Assembly (NCBI GenBank): GCA_963513935.1
Contig: OY740769.1
Coordinates: 103,395,762 to 103,459,761 of the forward strand
Direction: 5' to 3'
Source of the DNA: Aphrophora alni
Taxonomy: Eukaryota; Arthropoda; Insecta; Hemiptera; Aphrophoridae
DNA length: 64,000 nucleotides
Every line of letters begins with the position of its first letter. The stretch's first letter is position 1. Both the position numbers and the translations under genes were made by a program. Of the stretch, positions 1-12,700 are shown piece after piece. Under the pieces are notes generated by a model that saw only the letters and a program-made list of their open reading frames with translations, had not been told where the DNA came from and did not search any database.

Positions 1-64
1 AAACACAGATGTTGAAAGAATTTGCTTATAAGTTTAAAATAGTAGGAGATGACTCTAATTACGA

Positions 65-66
<2 letters not shown>

Positions 67-112
<46 letters not shown>
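67..112. repeat. (AT)n microsatellite
   Basis: Uninterrupted AT dinucleotide run of about 46 bases. It is a simple repeat and likely length-polymorphic. Confidence 0.97.
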
Positions 113-115
<3 letters not shown>

Positions 116-232
116 ATCTTTACTTTACAATATTGTATTCCCTTCTGTATTCCCTTAAAAATAATAATAATAAAATAAAATTTTAAAAATTTTAATGTAA
201 TAGCAGATATTTCTTGTTGAAACTCCATATTC

Positions 233-387
233 AAGGATAAAATAAAGCAAAAGCTTAAAGTTTCAAATATTTAACAGTATAAATGAGCTACAATTGTTTC
301 ACCTTGCGGCATCGTCGGGCAACTGATTGTAGCTCATTTATACTATTACATATTTGAAACTTTAAGCTTTTGCTTTATTTTATCCTT
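233..387. repeat. Snap-back inverted repeat (MITE-like), about 155 bp
   Basis: Two arms of about 60 bp are nearly perfect reverse complements: the left arm starts AAGGATAAAATAAAGC at 233 and the right arm ends GCTTTATTTTATCCTT at 387. They enclose a GC-richer loop around 300-325. On the minus strand the loop reads CGACGATG, a short GCC-GCAA-GGT hairpin, then GAAAC, a layout also seen in the repeats at 22.35, 30.4 and 39.3 kb. No open frame and no clear target duplication are seen. It is probably a non-autonomous mobile element whose autonomous partner is not in the window. Confidence 0.8.
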
Positions 388-628
388 TTAAATTTTTTTT
401 TAAATAAAAAGTAATCCTTTCGAACTAGTTAGAACTTTGTTAGATACAAAAGCAAGTAGATAAAATAAAATAAAAAGATGAAATAAAATTAAACAGATAA
501 AACAAAACCTAACAAAACAAAATATATCCAACACTATATCATAATAATTTCAAGACAGGATTTACTGGTACAAAAATAAAAATGCTTCTTAGGGTTCTAG
601 TTATTACATGGAGAGGGGCGTGATTGTT

Positions 629-1171
629 GTAGCCTGCCCCGACGAATTTACTAAAGAATGGCTGTTAAGTTCAGTGGTGAGCTTGGAGATGGATGGAGTC
701 GGGGGCTTGCAGGTTGGCGACAGGGCGGAGGACTTGAAGGCGACGTAGGTGATCTTAAGACCTAGTCAGCTCTCGAGCCTGGGCCCTGAAGCCTTAGTCG
801 GCATGCTCGTCGGGCAAAATCCGGCTTCAAAGTTGAGCGATTTAAGCTCTTGTGAGCAAAGAAAGATCAGGTTTAACAATAGGTCAAAATGCTGGAACAA
901 GGATCTACAGCGCATTCGAAGTCTTTTCAATAAAGAAAATGAAAGCCAGAGGTAGAGGGGATATCACATAGCTTTTACCAAGTATGGTAAAGCGATTAGA
1001 AAGGTAAAGCGAGATTCCTGGATGGCTTTTACTCAAGATTTTGCAAGGCTACAACGGGTTTTGGCCACCAGGCCTCTGAATACAGCCTACAGGAGAATAT
1101 ACAACTACAAAGAGGGAAACGTTGGGTTTTCTTGTAGAAACTCAATTTACAAATTGAATGATGCGTCATAA
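629..1171 (+). pseudogene. Non-LTR retrotransposon remnant (R1/jockey-like, endonuclease-RT linker)
   Basis: One reading frame runs 629-1171 and is interrupted only by TAG at 746-748 and at 953-955. Its 3' half (about 884-1120) carries the linker typical of R1/jockey-type ORF2 between endonuclease and reverse transcriptase: a KCWNKDLQRIRS segment, then YGKAIRKVKRDSWMAF and ARLQRVLATRPLN. The 5' half (PDEFTKEWL, GVGGLQVGDRAEDL, then GQNP) looks instead like the DUF4780-type domain found beside insect retroelements, so a deletion may have joined two parts. The block is clearly GC-richer than its surroundings, as expected for an inserted element. It is too short and broken to encode an active protein. 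Family assignment rests on recalled motif patterns only. Confidence 0.6.
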
Positions 1172-3894
1172 TGTCGATGGTGGGCGCCAAACAATCGAGA
1201 ATAATGCTTGGCCAAGGGAAATATGCGAGTATCTGCTTATGACCAAAGTATAGAACTTAGAAATCCATTAAACCTATAACTCAGTACTACAACAAGGGAA
1301 TAAATAAGGATTTTATTTTATTAAGTCACTAACAGAGTAAAATACAGAAAATTAGTAACTATTTATGATCCGATTTAAGTATAACATATAAAAACTTTTC
1401 CCTTTTATAAGCACTTTAATTTTTGAAAGTAAATAGAGTTTGGGATCGACGCAAATATTGCATAATATACAGTATGTTTTTATTTCATTCATTTTTTTAT
1501 AACTCACATAAAATATTATAACAAACACGCTCTGGTTTTTAAATACAAATGACTTTTTATTGTTACAATCTCTTTCTTTTCTATTATTATAATAATTTTT
1601 CACAATTAATTTTGATTTGGTAAGGATGCACTTATTTAATTACAGCAATAGTCTAATTCCTTAATCTAACAAATGAAATAAACTGCAATATTTCTTAACC
1701 TAAACAAATGAAAATACTTGAAATAAATCACAATAACAATTAAAAACAATCTAATAAGATTATACAATGCTTCCTCAACAATAAAAAAAAAGAAACAAAA
1801 AGTGTACGGTATCAAAATTGTTATTAGTCTGAATTATTTATGAGTTTAATTTTATTGTAATTTCTTTTATTTTATTTATTTTAGTAAATATCTGCCCAAT
1901 TTAATTAATTTACTGCCCTGGCTAACTTGTATTATTTGAAGATTGATTTAAAATCAAATAAAATCTCTCTCTCATTCGTGTGGTTCTTTGGTGACTATAA
2001 TTTAAACTTTAGTTACTGAATGAAAATGTTGTTGGTGGTTAATTATTTATACAAACTAATTTTGTCATTTTGTTTCTCCCATTTTCTGTTTTTTAGGAGA
2101 CCATCAAAATGACTTGTTACAAAGTGTGTGTTACTAATTACAATTGTTAAGTTGCTCTTCTCACCTCTCAAAATGGAGAGAAGTTTTGAAAATTAATAAA
2201 ATAGGTAGACTAACACACTTCTAAACTATTCTCTATCTTACATTACATAGTTAATAGCCTAGTTTCGAAATATATTTAACAGTTTGTTTATCATTAGGAA
2301 CTTGCTCTGTCATTCGATGATGAAATATTTACATTCTCCTTTGCAAAAATAAACAAATAATATATTTTTATAAAACCATGACACTAAATAAACTGATATT
2401 GCTCTGATATATATTAGATTATAAATTATATAAATAACAAAATTTACCACAAAACGGGATTGTGCTTTTATCGTAATTTATTACTGCTTTTTTGACAGTT
2501 TGTACTATTATTCAAATTTATTATTTTATTTATTTCAGTCAGATTTAAGAGAAAGAAACATTTTGACCTTTAAATATTTATATTTATTTATATTTGAACA
2601 TTTCAACAAAAGAGGAAGAATTTTTGTAAATAGAGTAATGGTACGAAAGTTAAAGACATAATTAATTGACGTTGTCTTCAACAGTAGCCTACAATAGTTT
2701 TGATTTATTACATTACTTGTACCTTATAGCCTACTTTTACTTCTAAGAACACTGAGTAAAGTTTAAAAGTTATTAAGACAACAGTACTTTACTTGTAATA
2801 TATAGCGGGGTTTTAATGGCTCTTTGGTAATTTATTTTAACTCTTGTTTATAACAATCTAAGTTGTAATAAAGTAGTTAAAACACGTGTATGTGCATATT
2901 AATTTATTACAGTTAATATTGTAACTACTATAGAAAACAAATTGTACTGACGTAGTTACATCATCCTACTTAAACCTACGATATCAGGTTTATTTAACCG
3001 AGATTAATGAGGATTAATGATTTAATAAAATTCATGAATGTTAAGAGCATAAAATGTCTTTGTTTTTTTTTAACCAGTTTAATTACAAATTTTGTTATGA
3101 ATCGAACCCTTGCATTAAAACATACTTCTTTCTTCGAAAATTCATTAAAACAAAATACAGTTCATTATTAGCTGTTTTGAAACATTTTTCATCCACCAAA
3201 CAAAAGAAAACACATTTTCTACAAATACACTCCTTATATACAAAATACGACGGTCCAATGACTCACTTATCATCATATATTGTCACTTGCATGCAAACCC
3301 TCCTATGATGTTCCTATTGTATATATGATTCCTCCTATAATATATAATTTTTTTTATTATTATTATTTTTTATGTATGGGCAGATGAGGTTACAATTTCA
3401 GTGTCTAGTTCTTTTATCCATTAATTAGTAAAGAATTAGGAATAAATTATTGATATATAACTTGATTAAGGCACTGCATATTATCTATTAAGAAGCTCAT
3501 ATCAATCAAAATATCGTGATGGCATTGAACTTGAAACCTTGGCTATATAGCTTACCATTTATTACGTGTGTAAAGTGTTGACCTTACCAGTTAGTGTCAA
3601 GTGGAGTTGTGTGCATCTAACAACTGAGGATGAATACTTAGCCATTGAAACATATTACAAGTATTAGTCTAAATAAATAGTTCATTGTATAAATAAAATG
3701 TTAATAGTGAATATAAATTCTATAAATACTTTTAGTAATGTCTAAAACAGTCCTTTGTTTAGAAGTACAGGATCTTTCAAAAGTGAGTTATAATTTTAAT
3801 TTGTCAGGGTATTTTTATTTTTAACATACGATCAGCTATAATACATTATTAACTTTCAAAACTAATGGGATTTCATAAACTAAAATATTGAACT
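1172..3894. other. AT-rich non-coding stretch
   Basis: No recognisable gene, RNA or repeat structure is seen. The short open frames here (1352-1603 minus, 3054-3308 plus) are low-complexity, K/N/Y/F-rich products of AT-rich DNA and show no domain. Confidence 0.6.
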
Positions 3895-4690
3895 AAATTG
3901 TTTTAATAATACTCCACGCAAGTGTTCTATGTGGCCACCTTCATGTCCAAGTAGTAACCTATCCTGTAGATAACAGGCGGCGTCCCTCATATTATCAATG
4001 GCATACACTGTTACTTTCTGACCTATTGAATCCTTTAGCTCTTGAACGGTTTTAGGTATTATACGTTACCCTTCAAATACCCCAGAGCTAGAAGACCATA
4101 TGATTCAAGTCTGAGGGGAGATGCTCCATCATGCGAGAATATAATATTCTCATTATCATATTCTTGAAGTTCTGATATCACTTTGTCTGAAAGAATATTC
4201 GAATAATGTTGACCTGTGATTTTGACTGTTTTTGGTTACTATAATTTGAATCTATTTAAATAATATATTCTAAGATTGAAATTACCTTAGAAACCTAAAC
4301 AATCTGTCACCTTCACATGATGTAGCCCATTATGTGAAGATTATTAACAGACCATATTCTGCAGTTTTGATAGTTTATGCACCCATTTAGTTGAGCTTCT
4401 TCACTCCAAAAAAGTTATCAATCCAACCTTTATCCAATGAAAATTGAACTAATTCTAATAAGGAAAAGTCAAATTGTGTTACTCAGATCAAGTTGTGGAG
4501 CAATATGCTTAACACCTATTCACATTACTCAGGGTTATTGTAAGATTTAAGCAACAATAACATCGTCTTCACACAAATGAAGGTCTTCCTGACATCAACA
4601 GAACCAGTGGTTTCGTAGTGTATGGTTTTTAATAAATTCCATCTATGAGCGCATAGAATAACAAGTCTCTTTGTGCGGTATAGCACAAAT
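3895..4690 (-). pseudogene. Degraded insect DDE transposase (DDE_3 / mariner-like superfamily)
   Basis: Reading the minus strand in several frames recovers ordered pieces of a transposase. There is a helix-turn-helix-like ETTGSVDVRKTFI near 4570-4610 and IAPQLDLSNTI near 4490. A catalytic-core piece follows, VKITGQHYSNIL to NIIFSHDGASP (DGA codons near 4122-4130). The C-terminal PKTVQELKDSIGQ and GGHIEHLRGVLL end near 3910. These match the order in insect DDE_3 transposases that often carry a DUF4817-type N-terminus. Stops and frameshifts are frequent, and the block normally holding WPPRSPDL and the final acidic residue is missing between 4050 and 4110, so it is inactive. No terminal inverted repeats were found around it. 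Confidence 0.6.
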
Positions 4691-5598
4691 TAGTTTCACC
4701 ACAATAATTTTTAATTAATACATCCTTTTCAAACACCCTGTGTGTTATGTAACAGATTTCATCTACACAGAGGCAACAACAAGCTTTGTATGTAAATACA
4801 CAATATAATCATTTTTATCTCGTACTACCACCCTTAATCACACGTTATATATTCAAATCACTACCGTCAAAGTTAAAGTGTCTGTTTTATGGGTGGTAGT
4901 AAAAAGTAAAAATTGTTATTATATTAATGTGCAACACCGGAAGATGTTTAGGGAACGGGCTGAGCGTAAATTCAAACCAAGTTCTAACAAATCACTTGAG
5001 ATCATTTTAAGATAAGTGTGACATGCAAGATTTTTCGAAACAATGACAAACTAAAAAAAGTTAAAAATAAACTAAAAAGAAAGGAAAATATTGTTTTGAA
5101 GTAAAATGAAATAGCAGAAGTAAATCTAATAATTTGAGGTAAGTATTTCCCCTCACACCGAACCCTTCATAACATTGTATCATAACCCTTTGTGTGATCA
5201 TAACTATTACAATTTTCTTATTCATTATAACTTCAATTCTAATTAATTAAACTCGTATATTTTGAACATCGATATATCAATAGTGAAAGCTGTAAACGCT
5301 CGATACAACTCTTGACAATCTCTTTCCTGTTAGACAAATCTTTTCCTCCACAGAATCATAAATCAATCAAACGAGAAGTACTTCTACTCTGTAATATTTC
5401 TCAGTTTTACCGCTAGAGGTAATCTATGAACAAGTAGAGTAATGAGGTACAAATAACGACACATGGATTGATTGCGTGGAACCACCGTTGTTTTATTCCC
5501 TTGAGATTATTTGTTGCAGATAGGGCACATATCGATTTTTATTTACCCCAGTAAGTAAGTTTCGTAATAGTCCAATGTTAACTAGTCAAAACCTCAGG
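4691..5598. other. AT-rich non-coding stretch
   Basis: Nothing recognised. The 5' part of the neighbouring transposase remnant may extend a little into this region, but no frame supports it. Confidence 0.5.
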
Positions 5599-5600
5599 AA

Positions 5601-5746
5601 AACGAAATAATATATTTCATCACTAGGACCAAACGTGAAACTTTTAAATACAAGCTCAAGTTTAAAAGAGGCGGAACCGAGGCCAGAAAATGAGCGAGGA
5701 TCGAAACGCTTCTTTTGGTCCTAGTGATGACCTATATGTTTCGTTA
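5601..5746. repeat. Inverted-repeat element, about 145 bp
   Basis: TCATCACTAGGACCAAA at 5617-5633 is exactly reverse-complementary to TTTGGTCCTAGTGATGA at 5714-5730, and the match continues imperfectly outward to AACGAAA at about 5601 and TTTCGTT at about 5746. The interior is GC-richer than its flanks and contains a second short inverted pair (CTTTTAAA / TTTAAAAG) and the string CGAAACGC. It is probably a small non-autonomous transposon. No target duplication was identified. Confidence 0.65.
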
Positions 5747-8700
5747 TACTGCAAATAATATAAGAAAACAATTTCACAAAAACTAAAATATTATAACCTA
5801 TTTACCTTCAAATCGATGATAACAGTTGTTAACGGTTATTTACAATGGAGAGTATCGGTTGTTTTTATAGATGATTTATAATCGTTAATTAATTCGTATA
5901 AACGAATAACAGCCGATGACCTCGATCTCAGCTGATGTTTTTAGGTCCTAGGACTGAAAAGAACAACTTAACATCTCAATGTTTGTATTGAAAACAGCTG
6001 TTTTTGAAAAAGTATGACAAAAAATTATTTTCAACATGCTGTACGTCCGTCATCGTTGTCGTCTGTACGTCAGCATGATAGCAACTACGAAAATAAAGAG
6101 AGGAACATGAATTTAGTTTAAGTTAGGTTAGGTTGCTCTTATTATATATATAGTGTGTGTGTTCATATTGTAGAACGCTATTGAAATTCAGAAAAAATGG
6201 TAAATGGCGGGTTCAGTGTAAAGGTTTTTACTTCATATCTGTTGTTCAATTTTTAACACTTTAAAAAGATCAAAATTTAAATTCTGCGTATAAATGTATA
6301 TTTTTAGGATATATGTTAGTGTTGTTTATTCACACTTATTAGTCATCATACTCTCATATTTGGTAGCAAATATGTTGATTTTGGATTCTATTAAGGTAAA
6401 TTATATATTGCTTGTTCTCATTTTTATTCTCATTATTCTCAAGTGTAGAATAAAAATATATTACAGATGTTTTTTTAAAATATCAAATTAAATAAATGAA
6501 AGTTTGATCAAGTGAAGCATAGTAGGTAACTCATGGGTATCCCACGGCATTTACCGGTCAGCCCTAATACTCTGCGCGCCTGTGTGTGATGGAGGGTGCG
6601 TTAGAGTAAGGTGACCCTTCGTTCAGCCGCAATCCAAGTTTTATAATAGTATAGGCCACAACAGGTTGTTACTCCTGAATTTTTTTTTTATTTTTATTAT
6701 TTAATTTTTTTTTGGATTTTTTACCATGTATCAAGTCTTCCTGATTTTAGAAGAATTTAAGGCTATTTCGTTTATGCCTTAATTCTACGTGTAAATCCTT
6801 CATGATCGAATTTAAGTTTTAATAACGGCAGCATTTTTTGCCATTTTTAATCATAGTTTATGAGATATCGTAATTTGTTCACCATTATTAATAATAATTT
6901 CCTTACAATGTAATTTGGAAACTAAAATCTTGAATATTTATTTGAGTTCTTAAGGACGTTTAAACCAATAGAAAACTGAAATTTATTATTGCAGTCATGT
7001 TCACTGGTTATGCACTCAAGAATTCTTATTGAGCGAAACACAAGACGAAGCAAACATGCAATAGTCTACTCAATTATAAAACGAGCTAAGCATGCAATCG
7101 CCAAACTGTCGATCGCAAGCTTTGCAAGGTATTTTCGATGGTTTATAAAAACAGGTTGGCTTCCTGCGCTGGGCAAACTATTGGCGGGTAAATCCTAAGC
7201 TCCTCAGTTTATTTCTCAGTTTTTCTCGTATATTTTTTACTTTCAATTTAATTATTTAATTTAACCCTAGCTTAGGAAGTGTATAATTGTTAAAATTAAA
7301 ATAATAATAATAACATATTCCATTTAGAATTAAGTGAATTTTTCGATCTCAGTATACTCATAGCTCATCTCTGGTATAGAACTTTATATATAAATATCAA
7401 TTAGGTAAAATCAATAAATTTTAATTCTATACAGTCAAAGTAAGTTAAACGTATTTTAAAATTACAAATATATCTAAATTTAGATTAAATATTCCTATGT
7501 TGATTAATAGTAAAAAGAAATATTTTAATAGAACTAGATTATTATGTTTTCTTTCTATATAATTCAGGAAACATAATGTTTAATAAGACATATAGGTTTT
7601 ATATGTTCAGCCTGGGACAGGTATGTAATAAAGTTACTCAGATACTGAAGAAATTAGTTGATCAAAACACTTGCCAATTCACAACTCTGGTAAATGGCTA
7701 TCTGTAGAAGACTTTGACTAGTTTTGTTCTTTATATAGAACAACTATTAGTTTACTCTTCAAGATGTTATAAATTTGATTCTACTTGAGATATATAATTA
7801 GCTTTTGTTTATTTCTGCACTTCTTATAACACTTACATTAAATAAATAACAAGGTTTCTAACGATGTTCATTAGCAATGTAAAATTCAACGAAACACCTC
7901 TTAAACCAAATAATACACCTCAAAGCACCAATTATATTTAATTGTATCATTCTCCTCTTTTATATAAATCCTCTATATAAATCTAAAAATGTTATTTGAC
8001 CAAATGACAGGTAAAACCGCCAAAAACATTTAATGGATGTAACCTTTAATTCTTTATAAATAGACTAGGCATTTTTATTTTAGGATAAATATATATCTAG
8101 CTAATTTTTCATACATATATTTATTTAGTCATTGATAAAAAAACTTGTATAAATTTATAAAGAAGGAAGGGTTTAACAGTGAAAGTTGTAATAAAGTATA
8201 GGAACTAAAACAGTATATTATACAGAATGTATAATATTTAGTTTATTACAAGTTATTCATGGCACAATACAAGATATCGATCTATGAAAAAAAAATTCTT
8301 CTATAGATTCAACAAATGGAAAACATCATTTTTATAGATTTTATGGTAGATTACTATCGATTAATGAAATATTTTTTGCATGGAGCGATATATTTTATTG
8401 TGTTATGAATAAGTTGTAATTAAACGAAATATTAGCGAACATTATGTATACTATTTTGTTCTAATGTTCCTCTAATTTTATATGGACAAGATGATATATT
8501 TATATGCTGATTGTGTCAATTAGAGAAACAAAATCTAAAATGCCTCATATTTAATCACGACATTTGACTTCTGAACGCAATAATTCTATGAACTAAAACT
8601 ATTTTAACGTTTCGGTAATACCATTGGAAAGGTAATAAAACGCAGTGGGTTTTGTAAAATTTGAACACCTGTGGCTATAGTTGTTGGTAAAACAAATTTT

Positions 8701-9144
8701 ATTTTCAACAAAGATTTCAAAGCTTTCACTTTATTTTTGTTTGATGGCTTGTAAATAATGCATATCTCAGTTTAAAAAACAAAATTGATTTTGTCTGGTA
8801 GGAAATTTATTGTAGAAAATATGGTCACTTTACTTGCTAGGTGAAAAATATAGTGAGAAATTTTATTTTATTTTTAATGAAAAGTAGCGTTTTTCCTAAA
8901 AAATAAAGAAAATCTATATCTCGGAAAGGAAGCGAGGTAGGACTGGGGTTAAAATGGTATATTTTGTTGCAAATGAAGTGTCCTATTATCCAGATTTGTA
9001 ACAGAAATGTAGAAAATTATACCAATAACTAATTTTAAACTATGTATTAAAAAGAAAACGTACTATGATAAATTTTAACAGCTTTTTTTCTTTCAAGTTT
9101 TATTTAAAAAAACAGCTGTTATTTTAAAATATTTAACATTTATT

Positions 9145-9148
<4 letters not shown>
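5747..9148. other. AT-rich non-coding stretch with minor features
   Basis: It holds a small imperfect hairpin at 6036-6077 (CATGCTGTACG / CGTCAGCATG); part of its sequence (TCTGTACGT then GCA, GATA) recurs near 47990-48010. There is a GC-richer frame at 6989-7198 following TTTATTATTGCAG, an acceptor-like string, but its product is unrecognised and exon status is unsupported. TTAGGTTAGGTT at about 6125 is only two telomere-like units. Nothing else was seen. Confidence 0.5.

Positions 9149-9180
<32 letters not shown>
9149..9180. repeat. (TA)n microsatellite
   Basis: About 32 bases of TA dinucleotides, followed by a GGCC interruption and a few further TA units. Confidence 0.95.
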
Positions 9181-9182
<2 letters not shown>

Positions 9183-9502
9183 CCTATATATAAATGGTCA
9201 TTTCTATGTTATTTATGTTGAATTTTTAATAAATCGAATTGTGTATTAACTATTAAATAAATATGTTGTATATTCTTTACTACACAAAATCTATCATTAT
9301 TTATGTTGCATACATTTGATATATGAACTAAGTTTTACGAATGGTCGCTGCTGACTGTATAAAAAAAAATAGTTTTTTTGATTTTTAAACGTGGTGCGAA
9401 TTCTCTAATTTTAGAGAATAACCTTTCAGAAATAAGTCTTCGAATTTCACACAATAGCTCATTTTGAGCGTGAACAAATGTTTTATGGTAAATTATTAGA
9501 GA

Positions 9503-9717
9503 GCTAGATAGACTAAAACTCGAATACAGGATCTCACAAAAATTACGTTTACAGTACTTAATCAAACGCGTTTCAACGACAAAGTAGCCATCCTCATTGA
9601 TACAAGAGCTTCACAAACTAAACTATATTTGATATATAGTTTAGTTATTGTAGGTCATGTAACGATGAGGATGGTGAATTTGTCGTTCAAGTCTCACAAG
9701 TCAACCTCAATATTTAT
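9503..9717 (+). mobile_element. Inverted-repeat retroelement-like family, copy A, with 10 bp target duplication
   Basis: The element is flanked by the direct repeat TTATTAGAGA at 9493-9502 and 9718-9727. The left arm (CTAGATAGACTAAAACTCG, ATCTCACAAAAATTACG, ACGCGTTTCAACGAC, CCATCCTCA) is mirrored after a central palindrome at about 9616-9650 (AAACTAAACTATAT / ATATAGTTTAG) by ATGAGGATGG and TTGTCGTTCAAG. It ends TCACAAGTC then CAATATTTA. The same units recur at 14.1, 30.3 and 39.3 kb. There is no coding capacity. Variable target-duplication lengths between copies (10 here, 14 at 39.3 kb) point to RNA-mediated insertion rather than a cut-and-paste transposon. Confidence 0.8.
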
Positions 9718-9727
9718 TTATTAGAGA

Positions 9728-12700
9728 CCTATTCGGAAAACAAAACTTTGTTAACAACAAACACAAATTCATCGTAGTAAGGCTTTTTAGCCTAATATTA
9801 TGTATTATTTTAGCCAAACTGGGAACATAAATTATGATTTACAATTATTTGGAGACAATTTTAAAATGGCATCCGTTGGTATATCGATAGGCCTTTCTCA
9901 TATAAACCTTAAAGGAATTAATTGTGTATACTTAAATCCAAGCCAACATGGGCAAAGCAGGGAGTATATAGACAAAAACTACTAAACGAAATAAACTGTC
10001 ATGATATGAAAACATGTAAACGATCCACTACAAACCCACAACCTTTCAACTAGCCAAACACTCATTTATTTACCTAGTACTTACGCGAAGAGTACAATTC
10101 GCTTATCCTGATTATGAATTTTACGTAGGATGAAATAAACATTTGATAAAAGCATAACTTATCTGAACACACAATTTTCAATTTTAACATAAGATAAAAA
10201 GGAAAAACAAAAAGTTTTAAAAGACTACTACAAATATTATGAAAACCATAATAATATTTCACAACAAATCGATTTAAAACATTTGATTTTATTCTACACT
10301 AAAAATATATAAGAAACTGTGCAAAAACATTGCAAAAACTTTCGCACTAACCAATTCGAAAAACCAATTAAAAACGAATCTAAACAAATCGTCACTAAAA
10401 ATATCAATACGTCTAACACAAATGTTCACGAAAAACGAAGCTAGAAGACGTCTTTAAACAAATAATATACACATATACAATCTTCAAGCAAATGAATCTG
10501 ATAGCGTTACTAAAATTTCAAATTACAAACCTCATCAATAACAAATTCATATTCAATAAACTACCTACAGTCAATTCAGTAGCTTGTGTTAAGGTTTTCA
10601 ATAAATTTAACTATATACACAATATTGCCACATATCTTTCCTCAAAAAAAGTTCGAATATAGGAGTAAAATGAATTTGCTTTGCATTAATATATTGTTCA
10701 ACCAAGAAAATCATTATTATTTTAGGTTTAAAGTTATTAGATAATTAATTGTGGATAGTTCTTCATATTAACATGGTGTAATACATGTCGAGATTCATAG
10801 ATTATAGTTTCCAACATGGCCCTTGGCTACTAAGTTATGTACTAGTTTTACACTTGATAAAGAAAGTTGATTTGTATTTTCGAAACTTCGTGTAATTAGT
10901 TTTCTTAAACACAAACAATGGAAAATATCCGATTAAAACATATTAATTATCATTATTATATTAGTATTATAAATGCTTATTTGTATTTTTATTTTTATTT
11001 CTTAGTTGTTGAGAGAGTAATTTAAAGTTATAACTAATCAATGACCAGCTATAATTTTAGTCTTGTTAAAAATACATTTAACCACACTTTTTAAAAATAA
11101 GTTATATGAGACCATAAAAAAAATCAATTGAGAGATAATTAATTTTGTTTGTCTATATAACTTTCATATATTTCTTACATTTTGGTGAAATTCAGTAGTT
11201 TTGCCATTGATAAATCATCTATTTGGTAATAACTCGTTTAATAACTGTTTAAAGAGACAGCTTTTAACAATTCATACATATATTTGTCTAATGTTAGCTA
11301 CTCTATGTTCTGGGAATACACTTTAGCTTTACAAACCTCTGGTCTTGCCAGATGCTACCACCTACTAAGTAATCTTTCCCAGTCAAATTTAATTTCTTCA
11401 TACTATTTTTATACTAAATCTTGACCCGAGTAGTCATAACTAATCAATTGAGCAATATAAAATAGCCAATACAGCTCAATAACCTACAGCCTAGAGTCAT
11501 GTTGATAAGTACAACTAAAACAGGTAGTCTAAAAAAGGTTATACCAGAGCGATTAAGATCAGTACTACTATAAACAAAAATGTTCAGAAAAACCCACAAA
11601 TCAACATAACTTCACACCAACAAAACGAAGTGCAATCGATGTCATACAATGGCCCACTAAATAAACCCATATTAAATAGTACTATTTCTAATTCAAACGA
11701 ATACACACATATCCACAGAAATACGAACCAATCTCTATACTTCAACGACACTTGATTATGTATACTCTCCTTCTATTAATAACACTATTGATTACCATTC
11801 AAATATATAAGTTCTTTAAAAATATCGTGCTTGAAGACAATAAGATGTAATGACTGCAACGCTATATTTTTACATTATGACCTCCACCAAGTTATGAGCA
11901 CTCAGTCACGACTTTAAACTGTAAAAATACGATGTCTTCATTATATTTGCTTCCTACGTGAATCATATTTCTCCTTTATTACTTTACATTATAACTAGAT
12001 TTCCTTCTCACCATTCATGATAAAATTAATTTATTGGTGAATTTCCTTTTAGACCTGACACCACGAAATGAGAACCGATCAACTAAGAACATTTCGTTCG
12101 TTCAAGTCTCTGTTAACTAACTCTTGTTGTGTTCCGAGCATGAGCTATTAGAGTATTAGGTTAGGCGTTTCTATTTTATGCTCATTTTTAATGTTCGTAG
12201 GTAAAACCAAGGACACTTAAAATTTTCCTTATTCATAAACGAATAATTAGAGTAATGTTTAATTTGAAATTTAATCAATTATGTAGAGCTTTTTGTGGAA
12301 AATATACAATTTTAACTTTCCATCTATTTACATATATGAAATGTTGGTGATGCTACTCGATATCTTATTGTGCACAGTATAAAAATCTACACCCATTGAG
12401 ATAAATATGTATTGAATTAAACAAATTAGGTGAGTAAATGCAAAAAATGTAAATTTTCATTGTTTAACGTGAATATTTTAAAAGTAATAATATATCTATT
12501 AGAAGTAATTTTAGTTATATTTAAGTAACCTAAGCATAAATGTTTAATTGTTTACTAAAAAACTACAAAAGTATACTGTTCACTTGAAAGAAACAACACT
12601 TGTGGAAATCACTTAATGAAAGAAACACCCCAACAAAAACTACATATATGTAAGAAGGTGACGTTTCATTGAACAAGTCACCATCTTTAATTAACGATGA

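Noticed and set aside
3081..3130. GAATCGAACCC, resembling a reverse-strand tRNA T-arm
   Set aside because: No acceptor stem, D-arm or anticodon arm could be drawn around it.
5601..5746. Hammerhead-like reading of GAGCGAGGATCGAAACGC in the 5.7 kb inverted repeat
   Set aside because: The core does not fit CUGANGA and no abutting helix I could be drawn.
6120..6135. TTAGGTTAGGTT, insect telomere-like units (also at about 26958)
   Set aside because: Only two units at each site; common by chance in AT-rich insect DNA and not an interstitial telomere array.
9335..9565. Minus-strand frame of 76 codons
   Set aside because: Runs into inverted-repeat copy A; composition and overlap argue for chance.
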